Assembly (NCBI RefSeq): GCF_900111235.1
Contig: NZ_FOJI01000007.1
Span: 164,154-228,153 of the forward strand
From: [Clostridium] fimetarium
Lineage (GTDB): Bacteria > Bacillota > Clostridia > Lachnospirales > Lachnospiraceae
Length of the DNA stretch: 64,000 nucleotides
Direction: 5' to 3'
Positions 37,392 to 47,095 of the stretch are shown piece by piece. The notes under the pieces were generated by a model. It was not told where the DNA came from, searched no databases, and worked only from the letters and a program-made list of their open reading frames with translations. The position numbers and the translations under genes are program-made. Position 1 is the first letter of the stretch. Every line of letters starts with the position of its first letter.

Positions 37392-39479
37392 ATGAAAGAC
37401 TATTTAGTTGATAATATTCGTAATGTAGCTATTTTGGGTAATGGTGGATGCGGAAAAACAACTCTTGTAGAGGCTATGGCGTTTAATTCATCATTAATCA
37501 ATAAGTTGGGAAGAATCCAAGACGGCAACACAATCAGCGACTTTGATAAAGAGGAGATTAAAAGGCAATTTTCGATTAATACATCGATAATACCGATGGA
37601 GTGGGGTGGTTGCAAAATCAATGTGTTCGATACTCCTGGACAATATGATCTTGTTGGGGAAAGAGAAGAAGCTTTGAGTGCAGCAGATGCAGCTGTTATT
37701 GTTGTGAACGGAAAGAATGGAGTTGAACCTGGAACTCAGAGAGCTTGGAAATTATGTGATAAGTATAATTTGCCAAGGCTTGTATTTGTAACTGCTATGG
37801 ACGATGATAATGCCAGCTATAGGGAAGTGGTTCAGGTATTGACAGAATTATATGGCAAGAAAATTGCACCCTTTCATCAGCCAATTAGAGAAAATGGGAA
37901 ATTTGTTGGTTACGTTAATATTACAAAAATGAATGCAAGAAAATTTACTGGAATAGCAAAATATGAAGAGGTTGAGATTCCAGACTACTCATATGAAAAT
38001 CTAGAAAAATTTAGAGAGACACTTATAGAATCAGTGGCTTCAACAAGTGATGACCTAATGGAAGCATACTTTAACAATCAGGAGTTTACACAAGAAGAGA
38101 TTGACGAGGCACTTAAAGTGAATTGCTGTCAAGGAACGATAGTGCCTGTTACCATGGGATCAGGATTGAATGTGAATGGCGTATTTATGCTACTGAACGA
38201 TATAGTAAGATTCCTTCCGGCACCAACTAAAACGAAGATAGGAATCAACATTAAGAATGATGATATATTTGAAGGAAATTATAAATGTGATGGGCCATTT
38301 GCAGCACAAGTAGTTAAGACTATTTCAGATCCATTTATGGGAAAATATTCAATTGTTAAGCTATATTCTGGAACGTTAAGCACTGATAATAATATATTTA
38401 ATGCGGCAAAAAATTCTGAAGAAAAGGTGCCTAGATTATACATGATGCGCGGTAAAGAATTGATTGAAGTCAAGAAAATAATAGCAGGGGATATTGGAGC
38501 AATTTCAAAGCTTACGAATACGGTTACTGGAGATACTTTATCAACAAAATCAATACCTATCATATTTGATGCGCTAGCTTTTACAAAACCATATACGTAT
38601 ATGAGATATAGTATCACTAATAAAGGTGATGAAGATAAAGTAGCAACCGCACTTTCGAAACTTATGGAGGAAGATGTGACTTTAAAGGTCATTAATGATA
38701 AGGAAAACAGACAGCTTCTAATATATGGAATAGGTGAGCATCAGTTAGAATTAGCGGTTAGCAAATTGTTAAATAAGTACAAAGTTAAAATAGAATTAAG
38801 TAAACCTAAGTTTGCATTTAGAGAAACAATTACAAAAAGTGCAAGAGCGCAAGGCAAGTATAAAAAACAATCTGGTGGACATGGCCAATATGGTGATGTA
38901 TTGATGGAATTTAAACCCTTAGATGATAGAGAGATATCATATAGATTTGAAGAAAAAGTTGTTGGAGGCTCGGTTCCTAAGAATTTCTACCCGGCCGTTG
39001 AAAAAGGAATTGAAGAAAGTGTTGTAAAAGGACCGTTGGCAGCATATCCAGTGGTTGGAATAAAAGCCATATTGGTAGATGGTTCATCACATCCAGTAGA
39101 TTCTTCTGAGATGGCATTTAAAATGGCTTCTAAACTTGCATTTAGAAATGCATATACGAAATTAGGACCTATTCTTCTAGAACCAATAGGAACAATCGTA
39201 ATTCATACTCCAGAGCAATTTACAGGTGACATAATGGGAGATCTTAATAAGAGACGTGGGAGAGTTCTTGGTATGTCACTAGAGGAAATTGGTAGCCAGA
39301 TCATAGCTGCAGATATTCCTATGTCAGAGCTATTTGGATATTCAACTAAACTTTGTTCAATTACAGGGGGACTCGGAGAATTTTCATATGAATTTGCCAG
39401 ATATGAAGAAGCACCTGAGCACATTGCAAAAAAAGAGATAGAGGAACGTGCAAGTAAAGTTGACAAACTAGACAGTTAA
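37392..39479 (+). CDS. Elongation factor G paralog with degenerate G motifs
   Basis: A 695-residue translational-GTPase-family protein with the EF-G domain order: G domain (1-270), domain II (about 290-380), III (about 390-465), IV (about 470-595, with GGHGQYGDVLMEF), V (about 600-680). G1 is GNGGCGKTT, intact. G3 is DTPGQYD, where the catalytic His of canonical EF-G (DTPGH) is Gln. G4 is TAMD in place of NKMD, so the usual guanine-specificity residues are absent. It belongs to the EF-G-like paralog group of Gram-positives whose role is unclear, not to the canonical fusA that sits with rpsL/rpsG. Monocistronic or paired with the next gene. Confidence 0.88.
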   Translation: MKDYLVDNIRNVAILGNGGCGKTTLVEAMAFNSSLINKLGRIQDGNTISDFDKEEIKRQFSINTSIIPMEWGGCKINVFDTPGQYDLVGEREEALSAADAAVIVVNGKNGVEPGTQRAWKLCDKYNLPRLVFVTAMDDDNASYREVVQVLTELYGKKIAPFHQPIRENGKFVGYVNITKMNARKFTGIAKYEEVEIPDYSYENLEKFRETLIESVASTSDDLMEAYFNNQEFTQEEIDEALKVNCCQGTIVPVTMGSGLNVNGVFMLLNDIVRFLPAPTKTKIGINIKNDDIFEGNYKCDGPFAAQVVKTISDPFMGKYSIVKLYSGTLSTDNNIFNAAKNSEEKVPRLYMMRGKELIEVKKIIAGDIGAISKLTNTVTGDTLSTKSIPIIFDALAFTKPYTYMRYSITNKGDEDKVATALSKLMEEDVTLKVINDKENRQLLIYGIGEHQLELAVSKLLNKYKVKIELSKPKFAFRETITKSARAQGKYKKQSGGHGQYGDVLMEFKPLDDREISYRFEEKVVGGSVPKNFYPAVEKGIEESVVKGPLAAYPVVGIKAILVDGSSHPVDSSEMAFKMASKLAFRNAYTKLGPILLEPIGTIVIHTPEQFTGDIMGDLNKRRGRVLGMSLEEIGSQIIAADIPMSELFGYSTKLCSITGGLGEFSYEFARYEEAPEHIAKKEIEERASKVDKLDS

Positions 39480-39530
39480 TGTGAAAATGAAAAATATACT
39501 ACATTAAAATGTATGAGGAGATTTATTATA

Positions 39531-41189
39531 ATGAAAAGTAAAAAAGTATTTGGTATTGTGGTGGCAATTATTATTGGGTTGATTTGTGCAGGCGGTTATT
39601 ATTATGTAGCGTTGCCTCCTATCAATATACATGCACCTGGATTTTGGTCATTTGTGATTGTAGCATTACTATTGATTCTTGCGGTCTATGGTTTAATGAA
39701 TATAAAAAAGCCAGATATTAGAATATCTGATGCTCAGAATTTCGATGCAAGAGATATAAAAATTAAGTTTAAATCTAAAAAAGCAGAAGCAATAACGAAA
39801 CTAATTGTTTATGCAACTGTAATTGTTGTTATTATATTTATAGGTGGATCAATATTGTCATCACCACTTGTAAATGCAAGCAAATACCAACAATTAATTA
39901 CGGTGTCGACTGGTGATTTTGCCTCTGATATAAAACCTGTTTCATACGATAAAATTCCCGTACTTGACAAAGATTCAGCTTCTATAATAGGTAGCCGTGT
40001 AATGGGTACCATGGTAGATATGGTTTCTCAATATGAGGTTGATGATAATTATGTTCAGATCGACTATAATGATAAGCCATTTAGAGTTACACCACTTAAA
40101 TATGGAAATCTCATCAAGTGGTTTACGAACAATGGAAAAGGAATTACTGCATATATCAAAATAGACATGACAACTCAAAATGCTGAGAGTGTAAAATTAA
40201 CAGAAGGAATTAAGTATTCAACAAGTGATCATTTTAATAGAAATATTTATAGACATTTGAGATTTGCTTATCCTACTTATATATTTGATACTTTGAATTT
40301 TGAAATTGATGATAGTGGAACACCATATTGGGTATGTCCTGTTAAGAAGTATAATATTGGCCTATTTGGAGGAGTTACAATCGGTCAAGTTGTGTTATGC
40401 AATGCAATTACAGGTGAGCTTACATCTTATGAAGTAAAAGATGTCCCTACATGGGTGGATAAAGTGTATTCAGGCGACTTGCTTGTTGAATTGTACAATT
40501 ACTATGGGACTTTGAAGCATGGATACTTTAATAGTGTCTTAGGTCAAAAAGATTGTCTCAAGACAACTGAAGGGTATAATTATATTGATATTGATGGTGC
40601 CATATGGTTATATACAGGTATTACTTCTGTTGGAGAGGATCAAGCCAATGTCGGGTTTGTATTAATGAATCAGCGGACAATGGAAACACGTTATTATGAA
40701 ATAGCTGGTGCAGATGAACAGTCGGCAATGGCTTCTGCAGAAGGTCAGGTACAACAGCTAGGATATAAGGCAACATTTCCACTACTACTTAATATAGCGG
40801 GGGAACCGACATATTTTATGGCACTCAAAGATGCCTCAGGGCTTGTAAAACAATATGCAATGCTAAATATCGAACAATATCAGACAGTCGCTACTGCCGA
40901 AACGGTAAGTGGATGTGAAAAAACATATATTGCTTTGCTTGCAGACAATGGAATAACTATACCAAAAGTACTAGAAGATAAGACTGCTTCTGGTACGATA
41001 ACAAAGATTGCGCAAATGGTAGTAGGTGGAAATTCACATTACTATATCATGATAGATAGTTCACAAGATATATATGATGTATCGGTAGTGGATTATATAG
41101 ATATTATTAAATATAATGTCGGCGATAAAATATCATTTAAGTTTAATGAGGGAACGAATGTTAAGACCGTGATAGGAATTACAAAGTAA
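39531..41189 (+). CDS. Unrecognised membrane protein with large exported domain (552 residues)
   Basis: Start ATG 39531 with GAGGAG ten bases before. Three hydrophobic spans lie at about residues 5-23, 32-52 and 90-112. The remaining 440 residues appear to be outside, mixed alpha/beta, few Cys. Three similar stretches around ITGELTSYEV, MNQRTMETRYYEI and KDASGLVKQYAMLNI look like repeated cystatin/PepSY-type units, suggesting a tandem-domain exported protein; this is inference. It begins 51 bases after the EF-G paralog, so they may be cotranscribed. The leuS T-box promoter begins 17 bases after the stop. Confidence 0.6.
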   Translation: MKSKKVFGIVVAIIIGLICAGGYYYVALPPINIHAPGFWSFVIVALLLILAVYGLMNIKKPDIRISDAQNFDARDIKIKFKSKKAEAITKLIVYATVIVVIIFIGGSILSSPLVNASKYQQLITVSTGDFASDIKPVSYDKIPVLDKDSASIIGSRVMGTMVDMVSQYEVDDNYVQIDYNDKPFRVTPLKYGNLIKWFTNNGKGITAYIKIDMTTQNAESVKLTEGIKYSTSDHFNRNIYRHLRFAYPTYIFDTLNFEIDDSGTPYWVCPVKKYNIGLFGGVTIGQVVLCNAITGELTSYEVKDVPTWVDKVYSGDLLVELYNYYGTLKHGYFNSVLGQKDCLKTTEGYNYIDIDGAIWLYTGITSVGEDQANVGFVLMNQRTMETRYYEIAGADEQSAMASAEGQVQQLGYKATFPLLLNIAGEPTYFMALKDASGLVKQYAMLNIEQYQTVATAETVSGCEKTYIALLADNGITIPKVLEDKTASGTITKIAQMVVGGNSHYYIMIDSSQDIYDVSVVDYIDIIKYNVGDKISFKFNEGTNVKTVIGITK

Positions 41190-41205
41190 ATTCCTTAAAA
41201 AAAGT

Positions 41206-41233
41206 TTGACATTGTCTTCAAATATGATAAAAT
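41206..41233 (+). promoter_or_regulatory. Sigma-A promoter of the leuS T-box leader
   Basis: TTGACA (41206-41211), 16-base spacer, TAAAAT (41228-41233). The transcript would begin near 41240. Confidence 0.75.
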
Positions 41234-41239
41234 GTCAGT

Positions 41240-41515
41240 TATATATAGTTAAAAACTTTGATGAGGATTAGTAAGTTCCAGAAAGTTTCCAGAGAGCTAT
41301 CGGTAGGTGTGAGATAGTAACTTGAATAACTGAACTCGCCTTTGAGTTTCTTTTCTGAAAGAATCAAGTTGGTTTTTATAGGAAAAGACGTGTGATTTAC
41401 GTTATAGAATATAATGAGTGCATAACGTGCTACTGGTAGCACGTGTGAATTAGAGTGGTACCGCGAAAAGAATTTAAGCCCTTTCGTCTCTAAATTAGAG
41501 ATGAAGGGGCTTTAA
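41240..41515 (+). promoter_or_regulatory. T-box leader of leuS, specifier CUC (Leu)
   Basis: The T-box core AGAGTGGTACCGCG is at 41452-41465. It is followed by a terminator stem (41476-41490 with 41498-41512, core AAGCCCTTT/AAGGGGCTT). Stem I lies from about 41265 to 41400 and includes the AGTA near 41270 and 41315. Aligning the ends of the two T-box specifier regions in this window on the shared GCCTTTGAG block puts CTC (41335-41337) in the specifier position, a leucine codon that agrees with the downstream gene. Uncharged tRNA-Leu should favour antitermination and leuS expression. Confidence 0.9.
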
Positions 41516-41575
41516 CGCGTAAGCCTGAATCTTATATTAATTACAACTGCTTAGGCAGCCCAAGGAGGATATATT

Positions 41576-43990
41576 ATGGCACCAATTTATAATCATAAGG
41601 AAGTTGAAAAGAAATGGCGTGGTAATTGGGAAGTGAAACCAATTAACGTAAACGATGGAAAGAAACCAAAGTATTACTGTTTGGATATGTTTCCATATCC
41701 ATCAGGTAGTGGACTTCATGTAGGTCACTGGAGAGGTTATGTCATCTCTGATGTATGGAGCCGTTACAAAATGCTGAACGGATATTATATAATTCACCCA
41801 ATGGGATGGGATGCATTCGGCCTTCCAGCAGAAAACTATGCACTTAAGATGGGCGTACACCCCAAAAAAGCTACTGCAGAAAATGTAGCAAATATCAAGA
41901 GACAAATTAAGGAAATATCAGCAGTTTATGATTGGGATATGGAAGTAAATACAACAGATCCTGAATTTTACAAATGGACGCAATGGATATTTGTAAAGAT
42001 GTTCAAAGCAGGACTTGCTTATGAAAAGCAGATGCCAATCAACTGGTGCCCATCATGTAAGACTGGTCTTTCAAATGAAGAAGTTGTGAATGGTTGTTGC
42101 GAACGCTGTGGAGCAGTAGTAACGAAGAAAAACCTAAGACAATGGATGCTTAAGATTACGGCTTATGCAGACAGACTCCTTGATGATTTAGACAAACTTG
42201 ACTGGCCAGAAAAGGTTAAGAAAATGCAAGGCGACTGGATTGGCCGTTCATATGGTGCTGAAGTAGACTTTAAGGTTGATGGATCAGACAAAGCAATTAC
42301 TGTATATACAACAAGACCAGATACATTATATGGTGCTACATTTATAGTACTAGCACCTGAACATGCAATGGCAAAAGGTCTTGCAACGGATGAAACAAAG
42401 GCAGCAGTAGAAGAATATATTTATAAATCATCTACTCGTTCAAATATCGACAGAATGCAAGGCAAAGAAAAAACTGGTGTATTTACAGGAAGTTATGCAA
42501 TCAATCCGATAAATGGCAAAAAGACTCCAATCTGGCTTTCAGATTATGTACTTGCTGATTACGGTACAGGTGCAATTATGTGTGTTCCTGCGCATGATGA
42601 CAGAGATTTTGAATTTGCAACAAAATTCAATATCCCAATTATTCAGGTTATTGCAAAAGACGGAAAAGAAATAGAAAATATGACAGAAGCTTACACGGAA
42701 GCAGCTGGTACAATGATTAATTCAGGTGACTGGAATGGACAGGAATCAGCAGTTCTAAAAAAAGAAGCTCCTATAATGATAGAAGATATGGGATTTGGAA
42801 GAAAGACGACTAACTACAAGCTTCGTGACTGGGTATTTTCTCGTCAAAGATATTGGGGTGAACCAATCCCTATCGTCCATTGTCCAGATTGTGGATGCGT
42901 TGCGGTTCCGGAAGATCAACTTCCATTGCTTCTTCCTGATGTAGAATCTTATCAGCCAACAGGAACAGGGGAATCACCACTTGCAGATATTGACGAATGG
43001 GTGAATACTACTTGTCCAAACTGTGGCAAGCCAGCGAAAAGAGAAACAAATACGATGCCACAATGGGCTGGTTCATCATGGTATTTCTTAAGATATATTG
43101 ATAACAAGAATACGAAAGAATTAGTAAATAAAGAAAAAGCAGATGCACTTCTTCCAGTTGATATGTACATTGGTGGTGTGGAACATGCAGTACTTCATTT
43201 ATTATATTCAAGATTCTATACAAAATTTTTGAATGATATTGGAGTCGTAGACTTTGACGAACCATTTACAAAGCTTTTCAATCAAGGAATGATTGGTAAA
43301 GATGGCGCTAAGATGAGCAAGTCAAAAGGAAATGTTGTTTCTCCAGATGAACTTGTAAATGATTATGGCTGTGATTCACTTAGAATGTATGAGTTATTCG
43401 TTGGGCCACCAGAACTTGATGCTGAATGGGATGATAGAGGAATTGACGGAGTTCATAGATACCTGAACCGTTTCTGGAATCTTGTAGAAGACAATGCTAA
43501 CTCCGGATTTGAAGCAACAAAAGATATGATTAAATTAAGAAATAAGATGATATATGATATTACAACACGTCTTGAAAGCTTCAACCTTAATACTGTAATC
43601 AGTGGATTTATGGAATATAATAATAAATTCATTGAACTTACAAGGAAACAAGGTGGAATTGACAAGGAAACACTTGAGACAATCGTTACTTTATTAGTTC
43701 CATTTGCACCACATGTTGGTGAAGAATTGTGGCAAGTATTAGGACATGATGAAAGTATATTTACAAGCACAACATGGCCTCAGCACGACGAGGAAGCAAT
43801 GAAAGATGATGAAATTGAAATTGCAGTTCAGTTTAATGGAAAAGCAAAAGCTGTAATACTACTTCCAGTTGATGTATCAAAAGAAGATGCAATAGTAGCT
43901 GCAAAAGAGGCACTTGGAGAAAAACTAGTTGGTACAATAGTGAAAGAAATCTATGTACCGGGCAGAATCATTAATATTGTGGCTAAGTAA
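41576..43990 (+). CDS. leuS: Leucyl-tRNA synthetase
   Basis: An 804-residue class I synthetase. Conserved: the HIGH-type motif PYPSGSGLHVGHWRGY near residue 42, a zinc-type module CPSCKTG ... CCERC, the CP1 editing domain with TTRPDTLYGATFIVLAPEH, and AKMSKSKGNVVSPDELV (KMSKS) near residue 582. Length and order are normal for bacterial LeuRS. AGGAGG lies seven bases before ATG. Regulated by the T-box leader upstream. Confidence 0.97.
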   Translation: MAPIYNHKEVEKKWRGNWEVKPINVNDGKKPKYYCLDMFPYPSGSGLHVGHWRGYVISDVWSRYKMLNGYYIIHPMGWDAFGLPAENYALKMGVHPKKATAENVANIKRQIKEISAVYDWDMEVNTTDPEFYKWTQWIFVKMFKAGLAYEKQMPINWCPSCKTGLSNEEVVNGCCERCGAVVTKKNLRQWMLKITAYADRLLDDLDKLDWPEKVKKMQGDWIGRSYGAEVDFKVDGSDKAITVYTTRPDTLYGATFIVLAPEHAMAKGLATDETKAAVEEYIYKSSTRSNIDRMQGKEKTGVFTGSYAINPINGKKTPIWLSDYVLADYGTGAIMCVPAHDDRDFEFATKFNIPIIQVIAKDGKEIENMTEAYTEAAGTMINSGDWNGQESAVLKKEAPIMIEDMGFGRKTTNYKLRDWVFSRQRYWGEPIPIVHCPDCGCVAVPEDQLPLLLPDVESYQPTGTGESPLADIDEWVNTTCPNCGKPAKRETNTMPQWAGSSWYFLRYIDNKNTKELVNKEKADALLPVDMYIGGVEHAVLHLLYSRFYTKFLNDIGVVDFDEPFTKLFNQGMIGKDGAKMSKSKGNVVSPDELVNDYGCDSLRMYELFVGPPELDAEWDDRGIDGVHRYLNRFWNLVEDNANSGFEATKDMIKLRNKMIYDITTRLESFNLNTVISGFMEYNNKFIELTRKQGGIDKETLETIVTLLVPFAPHVGEELWQVLGHDESIFTSTTWPQHDEEAMKDDEIEIAVQFNGKAKAVILLPVDVSKEDAIVAAKEALGEKLVGTIVKEIYVPGRIINIVAK

Positions 43991-44033
43991 GGTTATAAAT
44001 TCAATGTTAAAAACAAATAACGGAAGGTATTGA

Positions 44034-44251
44034 AAACCTAAAATTATTAATTTGATTTTGCTTTCAATCTCCTTATATGTAAGTTACTAATGGATTCATT
44101 TTATGCTAAAAGCAAAGAAACAAAGTTCTAAACTCCTCACTTCGTTCGTCAGACAGTAGAACTTTGTTCCTTTAACGCATAAAATGAATCCATAAGTAAC
44201 TTATCATATTCGTCAAATTTACAGCAAAAGCAAATTAATAATTTTAGGTTT
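44034..44251. repeat. Dispersed palindromic element, copy B (about 218 bp cruciform)
   Basis: Outer arms of 21 bp (44034-44054 with 44231-44251), one A/G mismatch, then 7 bp (44056-44062 with 44223-44229). This is the same 21+1+7 plan as copy A. The inner part is also palindromic: TAAGTTACT and ATGGATTCATTTTATGC on the left match the right side with one bulge, then AACAAAGTTCTA/TAGAACTTTGTT. The loop is CTCACTTCGTTCG (44136-44148), shared with copy C. It lies 44 bases after leuS and may act as its terminator. Confidence 0.9.
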
Positions 44252-44387
44252 GATTTACTTTTTTGTGGTTATGATTATTTTTAAATAGATGAATAGTGGG
44301 GCACGGTCGAGTTCGAACGGATGCTTTATTAGCCGAATATATTGCATTTAGTTTCTGGTTTCTTCTGGTTTCTTTTAAAAGTTATGA
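44252..44387. other. Intergenic DNA before the ilvB T-box promoter
   Basis: No gene or RNA recognised. A duplicated TTTCTTCTGGTT-like stretch lies near 44351-44375. Confidence 0.4.
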
Positions 44388-44416
44388 TTGACATCACAAA
44401 TTATAAATGTTAACAT
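44388..44416 (+). promoter_or_regulatory. Sigma-A promoter of the ilvB T-box leader
   Basis: TTGACA (44388-44393), 17-base spacer, TAACAT (44411-44416). Confidence 0.65.
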
Positions 44417-44422
44417 TTGATT

Positions 44423-44727
44423 AATGAAAATAATATTTTAAATGCAGTGACAAGGAGGAGTACATATCCTTCAAAATTTCAGAGAGAAGATGGTTGGTGC
44501 GAGTCTTTATTTTGAACTTATGGAAGTAGCCTTTGAGCAGTGAACCGAACGAGGATAATTATCTTTAGTAGACTTCACCGGAATGTTCCACCGTTATAGG
44601 GAATAGGTATCGATAGCAATATCTGTACTGATGAGAGCAAAGATAATATCTTTGAATTTAGGTGGTAACACGGATTGATAATAATTCGCCCTAAGCTGGT
44701 AAATATACTAGCTTAGGGCGATTTTGC
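44423..44727 (+). promoter_or_regulatory. T-box leader of ilvB-ilvH, specifier GUA (Val)
   Basis: The T-box core is AGGTGGTAACACGG at 44661-44674, a slightly divergent form. The terminator stem is 44687-44698 with 44711-44722 (TCGCCCTAAGCT), followed by TTTT. The shared GCCTTTGAG block is preceded here by AAGTA, which places GTA (44526-44528) where the leuS leader has CTC. Valine as effector fits acetolactate synthase, the first common step of valine and leucine synthesis. Confidence 0.88.
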
Positions 44728-44771
44728 GTACACAAGCTGGTGATCACAATCATAAACAGGAGGTAATGACT

Positions 44772-46496
44772 ATGCAAGTTAAGGGAACTGAGATTTTTGT
44801 AAAGGCATTAAAAGAAGAAGGCGTAGATATATTATTTGGATACCCGGGCGGTCAGGCAATTGATTTGTTTGATGCTTTATTTGATCAGGATGAAATAGAG
44901 GTTATTATGCCTCGTCACGAACAAGCACTTGTTCATGCAGCAGATGGATATGCGCGTTCAACTGGAAAAGTAGGGGTGTGCCTAGTTACGAGTGGCCCAG
45001 GAGCTACGAATCTTGTAACAGGAATAGCAACTGCTAATTATGACAGTGTTCCTCTTGTATGCTTTACTGGTCAAGTACCACAAAGTCTATTGGGAAATGA
45101 TGCATTTCAGGAAGTTGATATTGTAGGTATTACCAGAAGTATTTGTAAATATGCAGTAACTGTTAGAGATAGAAAAGAACTTCCAAGAATAATAAAAGAG
45201 GCATTCTACATTGCAAGAACCGGAAGACCAGGTCCAGTTGTAGTTGATTTGCCAAAGGATGTTCAGCAAGCAATGGGAAGTGATGAATATCCAAGTGAGG
45301 TTAACATCAGAAGCTATAAGCCAAATGAAGGCGTTCATATGGGCCAGATTAAGAGAGCGGTAACGATATTAAACAAAGCGAAAAAACCATTGTTTTTAAT
45401 CGGCGGTGGCGTTAATATTTCACATGCAAATAAGGAAATGACAAAACTTGTTGACATTACTGGCGTTCCTATTATTACAACAATTATGGGAAAAGGAGCA
45501 GTTTCTACGAATCACCCATTGTATATGGGAAATATCGGAATTCATGGAAGTTACGCAGCGAATCATGCGGTAAGTGAATGTGATGTACTATTTTCTATCG
45601 GAACTAGATTTAACGATAGAATTACAGGTAAAATAAGTGAATTCGCAAAAAACGCAACAATAATTCACATTGATATAGATTCGGCCTCTATCTCTAAAAA
45701 TATTGCTGTTGATATTCCAATCGTTGCAGATGCAAAACTTGCAATTGAGAAGCTTATTGAGCTTGCAGTGCCTGTTAAAACAGATGAATGGATTGATGAA
45801 GTTAGTGGATGGAAAAAGAAATATCCAATTAATATGGATAAAAACAGCGGAATGACACCTGAAAAAATCATTAGAACAATAAATGATATGTATAAAAATC
45901 TGATTGTTGTAACTGACGTAGGACAGAATCAATTATGGACAACGCAGTATATTGAATTAGATGAGAATAAACAGTTACTTACATCTGGTGGGCTTGGAAC
46001 AATGGGTTATGGATTTCCAGCTGCAATTGGCGCTAAACTAGGCAATCCTGATAAAGACGTTATATGTATCACAGGTGATGGTGGAATGCAGATGAATATT
46101 CAAGAAATGGCTACCGCAGTTGCGATGGAATTACCCGTTATAATATGTATCTTTAATAATGGATATCTTGGAAATGTTCGCCAGTGGCAGGAGATGTTCT
46201 ATAATAAACGGTACTCGAGTACCTGTTTACGTTATAGAAAAAGTTGTAATAGAGATTGTGGGAATTGTGATAAAGAGTGCCCTAAATATACGCCTGATTT
46301 TATTAAACTGGCAGAAAGCTATGATGCTTATGGAATTAGAGTTACCAAGGAAGAAGAAATCGTAAATGCATTTTTATATGCGAATTCACATAAGGACGGA
46401 CCTACAATTATAGAATTTATTATCGAACGAGAAGTTAATGTTTTACCAATGGTGCCAGGTGGAAAACCGCTGAATGAAATGATTATGGATTGCTAA
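44772..46496 (+). CDS. ilvB: Acetolactate synthase catalytic subunit
   Basis: A 574-residue TPP enzyme that makes acetolactate or acetohydroxybutyrate for branched-chain amino acids. Conserved: catalytic Glu in MPRHEQALVHAADGYAR, the FAD-binding-region GKGAVSTNHPLYMGN, and the TPP/Mg motif TGDGGMQMNIQEMATA. Near residues 485-503 a five-Cys cluster (C-x6-C-x3-C-x2-C-x3-C) sits in the C-terminal loop. Start ATG 44772 is eight bases from AGGAGGT; ATG 44766 is too close. The small subunit follows after 15 bases. Confidence 0.95.
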   Translation: MQVKGTEIFVKALKEEGVDILFGYPGGQAIDLFDALFDQDEIEVIMPRHEQALVHAADGYARSTGKVGVCLVTSGPGATNLVTGIATANYDSVPLVCFTGQVPQSLLGNDAFQEVDIVGITRSICKYAVTVRDRKELPRIIKEAFYIARTGRPGPVVVDLPKDVQQAMGSDEYPSEVNIRSYKPNEGVHMGQIKRAVTILNKAKKPLFLIGGGVNISHANKEMTKLVDITGVPIITTIMGKGAVSTNHPLYMGNIGIHGSYAANHAVSECDVLFSIGTRFNDRITGKISEFAKNATIIHIDIDSASISKNIAVDIPIVADAKLAIEKLIELAVPVKTDEWIDEVSGWKKKYPINMDKNSGMTPEKIIRTINDMYKNLIVVTDVGQNQLWTTQYIELDENKQLLTSGGLGTMGYGFPAAIGAKLGNPDKDVICITGDGGMQMNIQEMATAVAMELPVIICIFNNGYLGNVRQWQEMFYNKRYSSTCLRYRKSCNRDCGNCDKECPKYTPDFIKLAESYDAYGIRVTKEEEIVNAFLYANSHKDGPTIIEFIIEREVNVLPMVPGGKPLNEMIMDC

Positions 46497-46511
46497 GAAA
46501 GGAGCGCTTAA

Positions 46512-47030
46512 ATGACAAATAATTCAAATATAAAAAAAAGATGGATTTCATTATACGTAGAAAATCAAATAGGAGTCTTGGCTAAGATATCAGGACTATT
46601 TTCAGGCAAGTCTTATAACTTAGACAGCTTAACTGTGGGCGAAACGGAAGATTTAACAGTTTCTAGAATGACAATTGGAGTTACAAGTGATGACATAACA
46701 TTTGAGCAGATTAAAAAGCAACTAAATAGAAGTATTGAAGTAATAAAAGTGGTTGATATTACTGATATCCCGATCAATATGAAGGAAATTTTATTCGTAA
46801 AGATTAATTTCTGTACTGAAAAAGATAAGGAAGAAATATTTAGAATTGCACAAGTATTTAATTTGAAAATTGTTGATTATAATAAAAATACGATACTCAT
46901 TGAATCGTTGCAGACAGAAGTGAAAAATAATGACATCATTAAACTACTCAATAATGTATTTATCAATCGTATAGAGGTGGTTCGGGGCGGTAGTGTCGCA
47001 ATTGAGTCAATCAGTATGACAGACCGGTGA
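46512..47030 (+). CDS. ilvH: Acetolactate synthase small (regulatory) subunit
   Basis: A 172-residue regulatory subunit. The N-terminal ACT domain reads WISLYVENQIGVLAKISGLFSGKSYNLDSLTVG, the site of valine feedback. A C-terminal domain follows (about 80-165, KEILFVKINF to the end). AAAGGAG lies seven bases before ATG. Cotranscribed with ilvB. A long palindrome lies 65 bases downstream. Confidence 0.93.
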   Translation: MTNNSNIKKRWISLYVENQIGVLAKISGLFSGKSYNLDSLTVGETEDLTVSRMTIGVTSDDITFEQIKKQLNRSIEVIKVVDITDIPINMKEILFVKINFCTEKDKEEIFRIAQVFNLKIVDYNKNTILIESLQTEVKNNDIIKLLNNVFINRIEVVRGGSVAIESISMTDR

Positions 47031-47095
47031 AACTTTTTAAATATGGATTGTGGATTGTTTTAATTTAATTTCAAAATTTTGACGGGAGGGTGTGA

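Noticed and set aside
44300..44330. tRNA T-arm-like string near GTTCGAAC
   Set aside because: No acceptor, D or anticodon stem can be fitted around it.
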